Assembly (NCBI GenBank): GCA_016215765.1
Contig: JACRHY010000007.1
Span: 1-9,558 of the forward strand
Source: Parcubacteria group bacterium
Lineage (GTDB): Bacteria; Patescibacteriota; Minisyncoccia; UBA6257; JACRHY01
DNA length: 9,558 nucleotides
Direction of reading: 5' to 3'
Position 1 is the stretch's first letter, and each line of letters opens with the position of its first letter. This document shows positions 1 through 5,241 of the stretch, in pieces. The translations under genes were made by a program, and so were the position numbers. The notes below the pieces were generated by a model. The model did not search any database and was not told the DNA's origin. It was given only the letters and a program-made list of their open reading frames with translations.

Positions 1-512
1 CTTTAGTTATTAAAGATTTAAATACAAAAGAAGACATTTTTGTTTTATCTGCTAAATCAATCTTTGAACAATATTCCAATGTTGTAGGAAATTTCGGTTT
101 GGATAAGTGGACAGATGATGGAAGATATTTCTGGGGAGATATTTCTGACGGCGCTTATGTCAATGGTTTTTTTAGAATAGATACTCAAAATTGGAAAACG
201 GATATTTTTGAAGCGCCGCAAGATGTTTTAGGCGGCGACGCCTTGAATATTGAAAATGGTTATATTACCGTCCATCCAGGCAATACTTGGTTTGGATTTA
301 CTGATTTAACTCAAGAAGAAAAAGAAAAAAGAAGAAAACAAGGTATGGGCACCGAACTCTATATCGAAAACCTTTTCACTAAAAAACGGCAGTTTGTCGT
401 TAAAATCGACGAACCGCTTTATTATTTCAAACCCCAATGGCTCTCCGACACCGAACTTGAATACGAGTTGCCGACAGGGGAGAAGAAGATTTATGAAATT
501 AAGGAAAACTAA
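1..512 (+). CDS. 3' part of an unidentified gene, beta-propeller-like
   Basis: The reading frame (codons beginning at position 3) is open from the left edge to a TAA at 510-512, giving 169 visible residues; the true start lies outside the window. A TTG at 99 is only an internal leucine codon and need not be the start. Visible residue 36 begins W-T-D-D-G-R-Y-F-W-G, which resembles the W-S-P-D-G-K-Y strand motif of TolB/WD40/DPP-IV type propeller blades. It is followed by alternating short aromatic and hydrophobic strands (FFRIDTQNW, YFKPQWLSDTELEYEL) and a hydrophilic end. No catalytic motif is visible. The codons are clearly more AT-rich (AAA, GAA, TTT, ATT) than in the genes from 1270 onward, so the gene may have a different history. 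Propeller membership is an inference from blade-like spacing; I do not recognise the family. Confidence 0.7.
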   Translation, partial: LVIKDLNTKEDIFVLSAKSIFEQYSNVVGNFGLDKWTDDGRYFWGDISDGAYVNGFFRIDTQNWKTDIFEAPQDVLGGDALNIENGYITVHPGNTWFGFTDLTQEEKEKRRKQGMGTELYIENLFTKKRQFVVKIDEPLYYFKPQWLSDTELEYELPTGEKKIYEIKEN

Positions 513-571
513 ATTTTTCGTTGCGTTTGATGGCGGAAAGCATTACGCGGTTATTATTTCTTTGAGGTGAT

Positions 572-622
572 ATGAAAACAAAAAATATTATTATTGCGAC
601 GCTATTTTTCGCGCCCGCTTGA
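572..622 (+). pseudogene. Micro-ORF resembling a signal peptide, possible gene remnant
   Basis: ATG at 572 is preceded by GAGGTGAT (564-571), a long match to the 16S anti-Shine-Dalgarno, with short spacing. The frame reads MKTKNIIIATLFFAPA and then TGA. This is the shape of a secretion signal: two lysines, a hydrophobic core, then A-P-A as a cleavage-like end, but with no mature protein. The interspersed repeat at 645 starts 22 bases after the stop. A broken exported-protein gene, cut by repeat insertion or decay, explains a strong ribosome binding site on an otherwise useless ORF. A leader peptide or chance are alternatives. No other gene in the window reads through TGA, so recoding is not supported. 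Confidence 0.3.
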
Positions 623-644
623 CGTTATTTCAAAAAATCGGCGC

Positions 645-740
645 TAGGAGAGCAGGATTCGAGCTATCGTCAAGTTTAGAAGAGAGAATTTGAGCCAAGT
701 TCTAGGAACGACGAGGAGGTCGTGCCGGTTGGCGCTCCGA
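645..740 (+). repeat. Interspersed repeat, copy 1 of 2
   Basis: Positions 645-740 match 9463-9558 in the same orientation with 94 of 96 bases identical; the differences are G663/A9481 and G734/A9552. Copy 2 runs off the window, so the repeat may be longer. On the plus strand it folds into small hairpins: CAAGTTT (671-677) with GAATTTG (686-692), GTTC (699-702) with GAAC (706-709), and GTGCC (722-726) with GGCGC (731-735) around a GGTT loop. It encodes no convincing protein. It lies in the gene-free stretch 513-1072. Confidence 0.9.
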
Positions 741-747
741 CGAGGAG

Positions 748-789
748 TCCTTCGGCGAAGCTCAGGATGGTGAGCCCGTCGAACCATGA
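748..789 (+). repeat. REP-like palindromic repeat module
   Basis: The module contains CTTC-ggc-GAAG (751-760... centre near 755) nested within TCCT...AGGA, then ATGGT (767-771) pairing with ACCAT (783-787). The overall wording, TCCTTCGGCGAAGCTCAGG followed by a TGAGCCCGTCGAACC block, matches my memory of a very widely dispersed intergenic repeat in environmental bacterial genomes; I could not check this. It directly follows the 645-740 repeat. Spurious ORFs cross it on both strands and are not genes. Confidence 0.6.
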
Positions 790-793
790 CGAA

Positions 794-830
794 CCTGCCT
801 GCCGGCAGGCAGGCAGGCAGGCAGGCAGGG
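794..830. repeat. CCTG/GGCA palindrome expanded into a tetranucleotide tandem repeat
   Basis: CCTGCCTGCCGGCAGGCAGG (794-813) is a perfect 20-bp palindrome. Its right arm continues as further GGCA units, so that GGCA occurs six times in a row from 804 to 827. The left arm has only two CCTG units. The asymmetry suggests slippage expansion of one arm of a palindromic repeat. It lies within non-coding sequence; the low-complexity peptides it would encode are artefacts. Confidence 0.85.
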
Positions 831-894
831 AAATTGGCCAAAATTCTCTTTTCTCTGCGGGTGAGCCAATTCCAGTCCATCTTCTTCGTTATCC

Positions 895-969
895 CGATTT
901 TCACTTTGTGAAAATCGCGGATCCTCGACCTTGCGGTCGGGACTCGTCACTTATGTGCCTATCGGCACA
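895..969. repeat. Three consecutive perfect hairpins in a gene-free stretch
   Basis: Three perfect stem-loops follow one another. CGATTTTCAC (895-904) pairs with GTGAAAATCG (908-917) across a TTT loop. CGACC (926-930) pairs with GGTCG (935-939) across TTGC. TGTGCC (954-959) pairs with GGCACA (964-969) across TATC. None is followed by a T-run, so they are not ordinary terminators. They belong to the repeat-rich stretch between the partial gene and the 44-aa gene, which otherwise holds nothing I can identify. Confidence 0.6.
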
Positions 970-992
970 CGGCGCTTCTCGCTAGGCGAAAT

Positions 993-1020
993 AAAAAAAA
1001 TCCCGCCGTCCGTGGCGGGA
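993..1020 (-). terminator. Rho-independent terminator (minus strand)
   Basis: TCCCGCC (1001-1007) and GGCGGGA (1014-1020) form a 7-bp GC-rich stem with a 6-nt loop. Read on the minus strand, the stem is followed by eight T residues (the A-run at 993-1000), which is a textbook intrinsic terminator. It sits about 50 bases past the stop of the 44-aa minus-strand gene and probably ends its transcript. Confidence 0.8.
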
Positions 1021-1028
1021 AAAAGTTT

Positions 1029-1073
1029 ACCCCGTTAGAAGCGGGGCGCCCCGTGTGGGCTTCTAACGAGGGT
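1029..1073. repeat. Long inverted repeat at the 3' end of the 44-aa gene
   Basis: CGTTAGAAGC (1033-1042) is perfectly inverted at 1059-1068. The stem extends outward through ACCC (1029-1032) and GGGT (1070-1073) with one bulged base. The inner part contains GGGGCGCCCC (1043-1052), itself a palindrome. The structure reaches the stop codon of the minus-strand gene, directly ahead of the terminator. It may be a second termination or 3'-protection hairpin, or another interspersed palindromic repeat. Confidence 0.7.
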
Positions 1074-1207
1074 TACCCTCTCTTCATTTCTTCAATGGCG
1101 CGGGAAATTTCCTTATCAATCTCTCCGGCGACTTCCCGCCTGATTCTTTCCGCTTTTCTTTTTTCCAGCTCTCTTTTCTTTATCAGCGCCTCGTCCATTT
1201 TCGTCAT
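1073..1207 (-). CDS. 44-aa charged helical protein of unknown function
   Basis: A 45-codon frame runs from ATG at 1207 to TAA at 1073. It has a perfect GGAGGT Shine-Dalgarno (1215-1220) seven bases upstream, the best ribosome binding site in the window. The product is almost all K, R, E, I, A and M, as in KKRELEKRKAERIRREV, and is predicted to be one amphipathic helix or short coiled coil with no Cys, His, Trp or Pro. It has its own downstream terminator and a 62-bp divergent promoter region shared with the kinase at 1270, so it is a single-gene unit. I do not recognise a family. Small nucleic-acid-binding or partner-binding proteins can look like this, but that is only an inference. A hydrophobic serine/phenylalanine-rich ORF on the opposite strand here is its shadow. 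Confidence 0.72.
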   Translation of the reverse strand: MTKMDEALIKKRELEKRKAERIRREVAGEIDKEISRAIEEMKRG

Positions 1208-1214
1208 CGTTCTT

Positions 1215-1220
1215 ACCTCC
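1215..1220 (-). promoter_or_regulatory. Perfect Shine-Dalgarno deciding the start at 1207
   Basis: Reads GGAGGT on the minus strand, seven bases before ATG. It stands out because the larger genes in this window lack any Shine-Dalgarno match at their starts. Confidence 0.8.
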
Positions 1221-1251
1221 TCGCTTTTAATTTTTAAAATTTCTTCCTTTC

Positions 1252-1260
1252 TGCTAAAAT
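1252..1260 (+). promoter_or_regulatory. Extended -10 promoter for the PfkB gene, probably leaderless
   Basis: TGCTAAAAT combines the TG extension (1252-1253) with TAAAAT (1255-1260). Only nine bases separate it from ATG 1270, so transcription would start at or within a few bases of the start codon. No Shine-Dalgarno lies between. No clear -35 is visible. Confidence 0.6.
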
Positions 1261-1269
1261 ATTAGACGA

Positions 1270-2307
1270 ATGAAGTGCGATGTTATTACAATCGGAACGG
1301 CGACGCGGGACGTTTTTTTAACCAGCCCGCTTTTTAGGGTTTTGACCGACGCGGCGCATTTAAAAAAAATCGGTTTTCCGACGGGAGAGGCGCAGTGTTT
1401 CGCTTTGGGCGGAAAGGTGGAAATCGGCGCGCCGGTTTTGACCACCGGCGGCGGCGCGACCAACGCGGCGGTTACTTTCGGTCGTCAGGGATTTAAGACC
1501 GCCTGTCTCGCCAAAGTCGGAGACGATGAAGTCGCCGGCGACATAGAAGCGGAGCTTGCAAATGACGGCATCGGGGCGATTTTAAAGCGATCAGCGACGA
1601 AAAAAACCGCTTTTTCAACGATTCTTCTCGTTCCGTCCGGCGAGCGGACGATTTTGGTTTATCGGGGAGCTTCGGAAGATCTTCAAAAATCGGATTGCGC
1701 CGAGGCGAAAAAAATCAAAAGCCGCTGGGCTTACTTTGTCCCCGGAGGAATAAAATTTGAAATTATCGCGGATTTGGCGGAAAAACTCCGGCGCTCCGGC
1801 GCTTTTTTGGCTGTTAATCCGTCCAAGCCGTATATTCAGATGGGCGCGGGAAAACTGAAGCCGCTTTTAAAAAAAATGAGTGTCGTTATTTTAAACCGCG
1901 AAGAGGCGGCTTATTTGACCGGCTGCGATTACCTTGCCGAAGAAAAAATTTTTAAAGCGATGGACGCGCTGGTGGACGGAATCGCGGTGATTACCGACGG
2001 TCCGAGAGGCGTAAAAGTTTCCGACGGCCGCGCGATTTATCGGGCGGGGATTTATAAAGAAAAAATCGTCGCCGACCGGACGGGAGCCGGAGACGCTTTC
2101 GGCTCGGGATTTGTCGCCGGTTTGATGCGCGCCCGCGATTCCCGCCGGCCGACGGCGGAAGAAATTAAATACGCGATTCGCCTGGCGTCGGCCAACGCTA
2201 CCGCTGTCGTGGAGAATGTCGGCGCGAAAAAAGGCATTCTGACCCGCGGTGCTTTTGAAAAGTCGCCGCGCTGGCGCGATTTAAAAATCGTCGCAAGACC
2301 GTTATAA
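1270..2307 (+). CDS. PfkB-family carbohydrate kinase
   Basis: A cytoplasmic ATP-dependent sugar or sugar-phosphate kinase of the ribokinase/PfkB fold, 345 aa, a normal length. The N-terminal beta-strand CDVITIGTATRDVF carries the substrate-side motif. GGGATNAAVTFGRQG (60-74) is PfkB signature 1. DRTGAGDAFGSGFVAG (269-284) is signature 2, with the catalytic base Asp275 and the GAGD anion hole. N209-R-E-E is the usual nucleotide-side NxxE-like motif. Substrate cannot be read from sequence: ribokinase, adenosine kinase-like and phosphofructokinase roles share this fold. The aldolase two genes downstream favours a role in making fructose-1,6-bisphosphate or feeding the same pathway (inference). 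ATG 1270 is supported by the -10 element at 1255-1260. Its TAA stop lies inside the TATAAT box of the next gene. Confidence 0.9.
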   Translation: MKCDVITIGTATRDVFLTSPLFRVLTDAAHLKKIGFPTGEAQCFALGGKVEIGAPVLTTGGGATNAAVTFGRQGFKTACLAKVGDDEVAGDIEAELANDGIGAILKRSATKKTAFSTILLVPSGERTILVYRGASEDLQKSDCAEAKKIKSRWAYFVPGGIKFEIIADLAEKLRRSGAFLAVNPSKPYIQMGAGKLKPLLKKMSVVILNREEAAYLTGCDYLAEEKIFKAMDALVDGIAVITDGPRGVKVSDGRAIYRAGIYKEKIVADRTGAGDAFGSGFVAGLMRARDSRRPTAEEIKYAIRLASANATAVVENVGAKKGILTRGAFEKSPRWRDLKIVARPL

Positions 2308-2308
2308 T
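2303..2308 (+). promoter_or_regulatory. -10 box overlapping the PfkB stop codon
   Basis: A perfect TATAAT contains the TAA stop (2305-2307) of the kinase gene and lies nine bases before ATG 2318. TTTAAA at 2280-2285, 17 bases upstream, is a weak -35. The arrangement implies a leaderless or near-leaderless mRNA for the 424-aa gene, in addition to any read-through. Confidence 0.6.
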
Positions 2309-2317
2309 GTTCAAGCC

Positions 2318-3592
2318 ATGATAAACGACGAAAAAGCGGCAAAACTGGCGAAAATTCTCCGCGTTGACCAGCGCGTTCTGGGCGAAATAAACGATTTAAT
2401 GGAATCCGCGACGGGGAAAACCGGCGTTTTGGACATCGTTTACGACGAAAACGAAACGTTTGCGCAGAAAGCGCTTAACGATTTGGGGTTGAGCCGGAAG
2501 GTGCCGGCGGTGGAAGTGTACGACTCTCTGATCAGCAAAATAGAAGCCGACGATCTGGCCGTTTTTAACGCCCTGGATCGCCCGAATCTTAATGAAGAAG
2601 CGGATTGTCAGCGGATTATTGACTTGGCCGCCAAAATCGCTCCCGTGGGAAAGGGCTTCTTTTTGAAAGAAGACATCGCCCGTTCGTTCGTGTTAAACGA
2701 GCCGCCAAAAATGATGATGTCTTGCCGCGGCTTTACGACAGCGGAGGATCTGGTGAAAAACGAGGATCTTTTGGAAATTTTCGCTGCCTTGAGAATGGTG
2801 GAAGATCCGGGATGGCTTAATAACGTTTTTTTCAAGCAGTATGAAAAGCTGACCCCCGATGATTTTGAAGAGCGGGAAATCAACGCGCGAGCGCTCAGCA
2901 AGAGTTGCGTGGAGGCGGCCAGGAAATTCGTCAAGAAAAAATATCACAACATCAGCCACCTGAAAGAACTGGGCGCCATTTTCGTCATTCCGGTAACGCT
3001 GGGGATTTCCGGCGAGACCGTCCGCTCATTATCGCTTTTGGCGCATTATTTCAATGAAATAAAATTCTACTCCGACCTTTTCCGCCATTTCGCCGGCAAT
3101 CGCAAAACATTCGCCAAAAATCTTATTTCCTTGTTGCGGGGCGACGTCATTGAAGAGCGTTTGCCGATTTTTCCCAAAGAACTGCGCCGTCCCCGCTGGC
3201 TGATCGTTCAGCGCTATCTGGCCAAGGCGGACCCCAACGACTGGCGATTGTTTGAACCGCACGTTGATCCGGAAGCGACACATTGGCAAAAAGCGGAAAG
3301 GGGACTGGCGGACATTCCCGAAGTGATGCCCCATTTCAAAAACGGCATTGATTTTTGGAAGGAATTGGGATTTGTCGGCGATTTTTTTCAGACCGAAAGC
3401 GGCATTCCCGTTCTGGTGAGCTTCAACATCGTTGACGCCGCGATGTCGCTGTTGAAAGAAAAAGAATTGTCAAAATATCTTTATCATCATCAGGAGGCGA
3501 TGTGGAACCGGATTTTCGTGGAATTTATGGGCGAAGAAAAAATGAACGAACTTATCCGCGACAATATCATTAAGGGTTATTTTGAATTGTAG
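2318..3592 (+). CDS. Conserved-looking 424-aa protein of unknown function between sugar kinase and aldolase
   Basis: A soluble protein with no signal peptide or membrane segment. The N-terminal ~110 residues are helical and acidic. The middle has FFLKEDIARSFVL (114-126) and a HNISHLKELGAIFVIPV block (210-226). The C-terminal half has WLIVQRYLAKADPNDWRLF (294-312), EPHVDPEATHW (313-323) and YHHQEAMWNRIFVEFMG (389-405). The clustered His, Trp, Asp and Arg residues (H210, H214, D305, H315, H322, W323, H390, H391, W396) look like an active or ligand-binding site, but I recognise no characterised family. From memory, similar proteins are annotated hypothetical in other Patescibacteria; I could not check this. 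Its place between the kinase (10-base gap, own TATAAT) and the aldolase (18-base gap) suggests a role in the same sugar pathway. Function is not assigned. Confidence 0.85.
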   Translation: MINDEKAAKLAKILRVDQRVLGEINDLMESATGKTGVLDIVYDENETFAQKALNDLGLSRKVPAVEVYDSLISKIEADDLAVFNALDRPNLNEEADCQRIIDLAAKIAPVGKGFFLKEDIARSFVLNEPPKMMMSCRGFTTAEDLVKNEDLLEIFAALRMVEDPGWLNNVFFKQYEKLTPDDFEEREINARALSKSCVEAARKFVKKKYHNISHLKELGAIFVIPVTLGISGETVRSLSLLAHYFNEIKFYSDLFRHFAGNRKTFAKNLISLLRGDVIEERLPIFPKELRRPRWLIVQRYLAKADPNDWRLFEPHVDPEATHWQKAERGLADIPEVMPHFKNGIDFWKELGFVGDFFQTESGIPVLVSFNIVDAAMSLLKEKELSKYLYHHQEAMWNRIFVEFMGEEKMNELIRDNIIKGYFEL

Positions 3593-3610
3593 GCCGCGTA
3601 ATTTATTTTT

Positions 3611-4492
3611 ATGTCTTTACTGCTTGACGTCATAAAAGAAGCCGAAAAAAAGAAAACCGCCGTCGGTCATTTTAACATTTCCGACCTTGCCGCTTTAAAG
3701 GCGATTTTTTCCGCCGCCAAATCGCTGTCTTTGCCGGTCATCATCGGCGTTTCCGAGGGGGAGGCGGATTTTATCGGTCGAAAGCAGGCGGTGGCTTTGA
3801 TAAGGGGTCTGCGCGAAGAATACGGCTGGCCGATATTCCTGAATTCCGACCATACGCATTCGTTTGAAAAGATTAAAGAGGCGGTTGAGGCCGGCTTTGA
3901 CGCCGTTTTATTTGACGGCAGCAAACTGCCCTTTGAAGAAAACGTCAAAGCGACCAAGCAGGTCGTGGAGTACGTCAGAAGCGTTTCCGCCGGTCGGCGG
4001 AGCGAAATTTTAATAGAAGGCGAGATCGGCTATATCGGCGGATCGTCGCAGATTTTAAAAGAAATTCCGGCGGGAGCGGCCATCCGCGACGAGGATTTGA
4101 CGACGCCGGAAGAAGCGGCGCAATTTGTCAAAGAAACGGGCGTTGATTTGCTGTCGCCCGCCGTCGGAAATATTCACGGAATGTTCAAGAACGCTCCCAA
4201 TCCGAATTTGAGAATCGGAAATATTGAAAAAATAAAAAAAGCCGCCGGTGTTCCGCTGGTTCTCCACGGCGGATCGGGAATCAGAGACGACGATTTTCGG
4301 GCGGCGATCGCGGTCGGAATTTCCGTTATTCACATCAATACGGAAATTAGATTGGCGTGGCGGCAGGCTCTTGAAAAGTCGCTCAAGGAAAATCCCGAAG
4401 AAATCGCCCCTTATAAAATTTTACCGGCGGCGGTTGAAGCGGTCGGGTCGGTGGTGGAAGAAAGGTTGAAATTATTTAACAAGCTGATATAA
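3611..4492 (+). CDS. fba: Class II fructose-bisphosphate aldolase
   Basis: A zinc-dependent aldolase that cleaves fructose-1,6-bisphosphate to dihydroxyacetone phosphate and glyceraldehyde-3-phosphate in the cytoplasm; 293 aa, typical of the short class II form. Visible family motifs: the N-terminal GHFNISD (19-25), NSDHTHSFE (78-86) with catalytic Asp80 and zinc ligand His81, EGEIGYIGG (136-144), GNIHG (186-190) with zinc ligand His189, VLHGGSGI (217-224) with zinc ligand His219 and the phosphate loop, and HINTE (241-245), the counterpart of the INTD substrate motif. Tagatose-bisphosphate aldolases share the fold, so exact sugar specificity is inferred. A weak TAATTT (3599-3604) lies six bases before ATG and there is no Shine-Dalgarno. 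The TAA stop lies within the TATAAT promoter at 4488. Confidence 0.93.
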   Translation: MSLLLDVIKEAEKKKTAVGHFNISDLAALKAIFSAAKSLSLPVIIGVSEGEADFIGRKQAVALIRGLREEYGWPIFLNSDHTHSFEKIKEAVEAGFDAVLFDGSKLPFEENVKATKQVVEYVRSVSAGRRSEILIEGEIGYIGGSSQILKEIPAGAAIRDEDLTTPEEAAQFVKETGVDLLSPAVGNIHGMFKNAPNPNLRIGNIEKIKKAAGVPLVLHGGSGIRDDDFRAAIAVGISVIHINTEIRLAWRQALEKSLKENPEEIAPYKILPAAVEAVGSVVEERLKLFNKLI

Positions 4493-4493
4493 T
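4466..4493 (+). promoter_or_regulatory. Complete sigma70-type promoter ahead of the L25 gene
   Basis: TTGAAA (4466-4471), a 16-base spacer, then TATAAT (4488-4493) with a TG extension at 4485-4486: the best promoter in the window. It overlaps the last codons and the stop of the aldolase gene. Transcription would start near 4500, giving a leader of about 58 nt that begins with the hairpin at 4502-4526. Confidence 0.72.
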
Positions 4494-4526
4494 GGCGATA
4501 TCGCCGAATAACGGTTATTTTCGGCG
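4494..4526 (+). promoter_or_regulatory. Hairpin at the 5' end of the L25 leader
   Basis: GGCGATATCGCC (4494-4505) is a 12-bp palindrome overlapping the start of a second hairpin, in which CGCCGAATAA (4502-4511) pairs with TTATTTTCGGCG (4515-4526) with a 2-nt bulge. No T-run follows, so it is not a terminator. Its place at the predicted 5' end of the L25 mRNA fits a stability hairpin or an L25 autoregulatory site (inference). A second -10-like TAAAAA (4546-4551), six bases before ATG 4558, would bypass it. Confidence 0.5.
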
Positions 4527-4557
4527 CTCTCACCATTATTAACGATAAAAACGCGCT

Positions 4558-5205
4558 ATGGAATTAAAAGTCCAAAAAAGAGAAAAATTCGGGAAACAAT
4601 TGACGGCTTTGAAAAAGGACGGATTTTTGCCGGCGGAGCTTTACGGCCGCGGCATCAGCAATCTTCATTTAAGCGTTTCAGCCAAGGAATTCGCCAAGGT
4701 TTTCAAAGAAGCGGGAGAAAACTCCGTCATTGATTTGCTGATTGACGGCGAAAAACGGCCGGTGATGATTTACGACGTTGACGTTGATCCGCTGAAAAAC
4801 GAACCGCGGCATGTTGATTTTCATCAAATAAGAATGGACGAAAAAATTGAGACCGAAGTGCCGCTTCGCTTTATCGGCGAATCGCCGGCGGTGAAAGAAA
4901 AAGGCGGCGTGCTTATTAAAGCGCTTCATGAAATAAAAGTGGAGGCGTTTCCGTCCGATATTCCGCACGTTGTGGAGATTGACATTGGAGGACTGGGCGA
5001 AATCGGCGCGGTTATTCACGTCGGTGATTTGCGACTAAGCGACAAAGTGAGAATTTTAGACGAGGCGGATGCCGTTGTCGCGACTATTTCGGCTCCGGTC
5101 GTTGAAGAAGAGGCGCCGGTTGCCGAAGCGGCTCCCGAAACTATCGTAACCGAAGGAGAGGAAAAGCGCGCCCAAAAAGAAAAAGAAGAAAAGACCTCGG
5201 AATAA
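4558..5205 (+). CDS. rplY: 50S ribosomal protein L25, CTC/TL5 form
   Basis: Binds 5S rRNA (loop E) in the large ribosomal subunit. At 215 aa it is the long form, with the N-terminal L25 domain (about 1-90) plus the C-terminal TL5/CTC beta domain (about 95-180), unlike the ~94-aa E. coli protein. Diagnostic residues are visible: the start ELKVQKREKFGKQLTALKK, LPAELYGRG (24-32), and DVDPLKNEPRHVDFHQI (75-91) leading into the second domain with EVPLRFIGESPAVKEKGG. The last ~35 residues form a low-complexity Glu/Ala/Lys tail (EEEAPVAEAAPET onward) that is probably disordered. It has its own promoter and a structured leader, separate from the sugar genes upstream. The name ctc is also used for this long form. 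Confidence 0.93.
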   Translation: MELKVQKREKFGKQLTALKKDGFLPAELYGRGISNLHLSVSAKEFAKVFKEAGENSVIDLLIDGEKRPVMIYDVDVDPLKNEPRHVDFHQIRMDEKIETEVPLRFIGESPAVKEKGGVLIKALHEIKVEAFPSDIPHVVEIDIGGLGEIGAVIHVGDLRLSDKVRILDEADAVVATISAPVVEEEAPVAEAAPETIVTEGEEKRAQKEKEEKTSE

Positions 5206-5221
5206 CCGGATTCGCGCGCTT

Positions 5222-5241
5222 TATAAGTCCGCTTTTATAAT
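5222..5241 (+). promoter_or_regulatory. Two -10-like boxes before the transglycosylase gene
   Basis: TATAAG (5222-5227) is followed by twelve bases and ATG 5240. A perfect TATAAT (5236-5241) overlaps that ATG itself. If the second box is the working one, transcription would begin downstream of the start codon, yet there is no other ATG in frame until residue 97. The upstream box or read-through from L25 is therefore more likely to supply the mRNA. Confidence 0.35.

Noticed and set aside
572..700. UGA recoding (glycine) extending the micro-ORF
   Set aside because: The extension is only a few residues and runs into repeat sequence, and no other gene in the window contains an in-frame TGA.
644..985. 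Overlapping ORFs of 62-87 residues on both strands rich in ACLPAGR and similar
   Set aside because: They are translations of palindromic and tetranucleotide repeats, have no ribosome binding sites, and overlap each other on both strands.
1053..1265. Hydrophobic plus-strand ORF of 70 residues
   Set aside because: It lies opposite the 44-aa gene, has no ribosome binding site, and its Ser/Phe/Ile richness mirrors the Lys/Glu codons of the real gene.
4526..4545. Similarity of TCTCACCATTATTAACG in the L25 leader to the 22-bp blocks at 8045 and 8111
   Set aside because: Only about 11 of 17 bases match and the hairpin pairing is not kept, so chance is a sufficient explanation.
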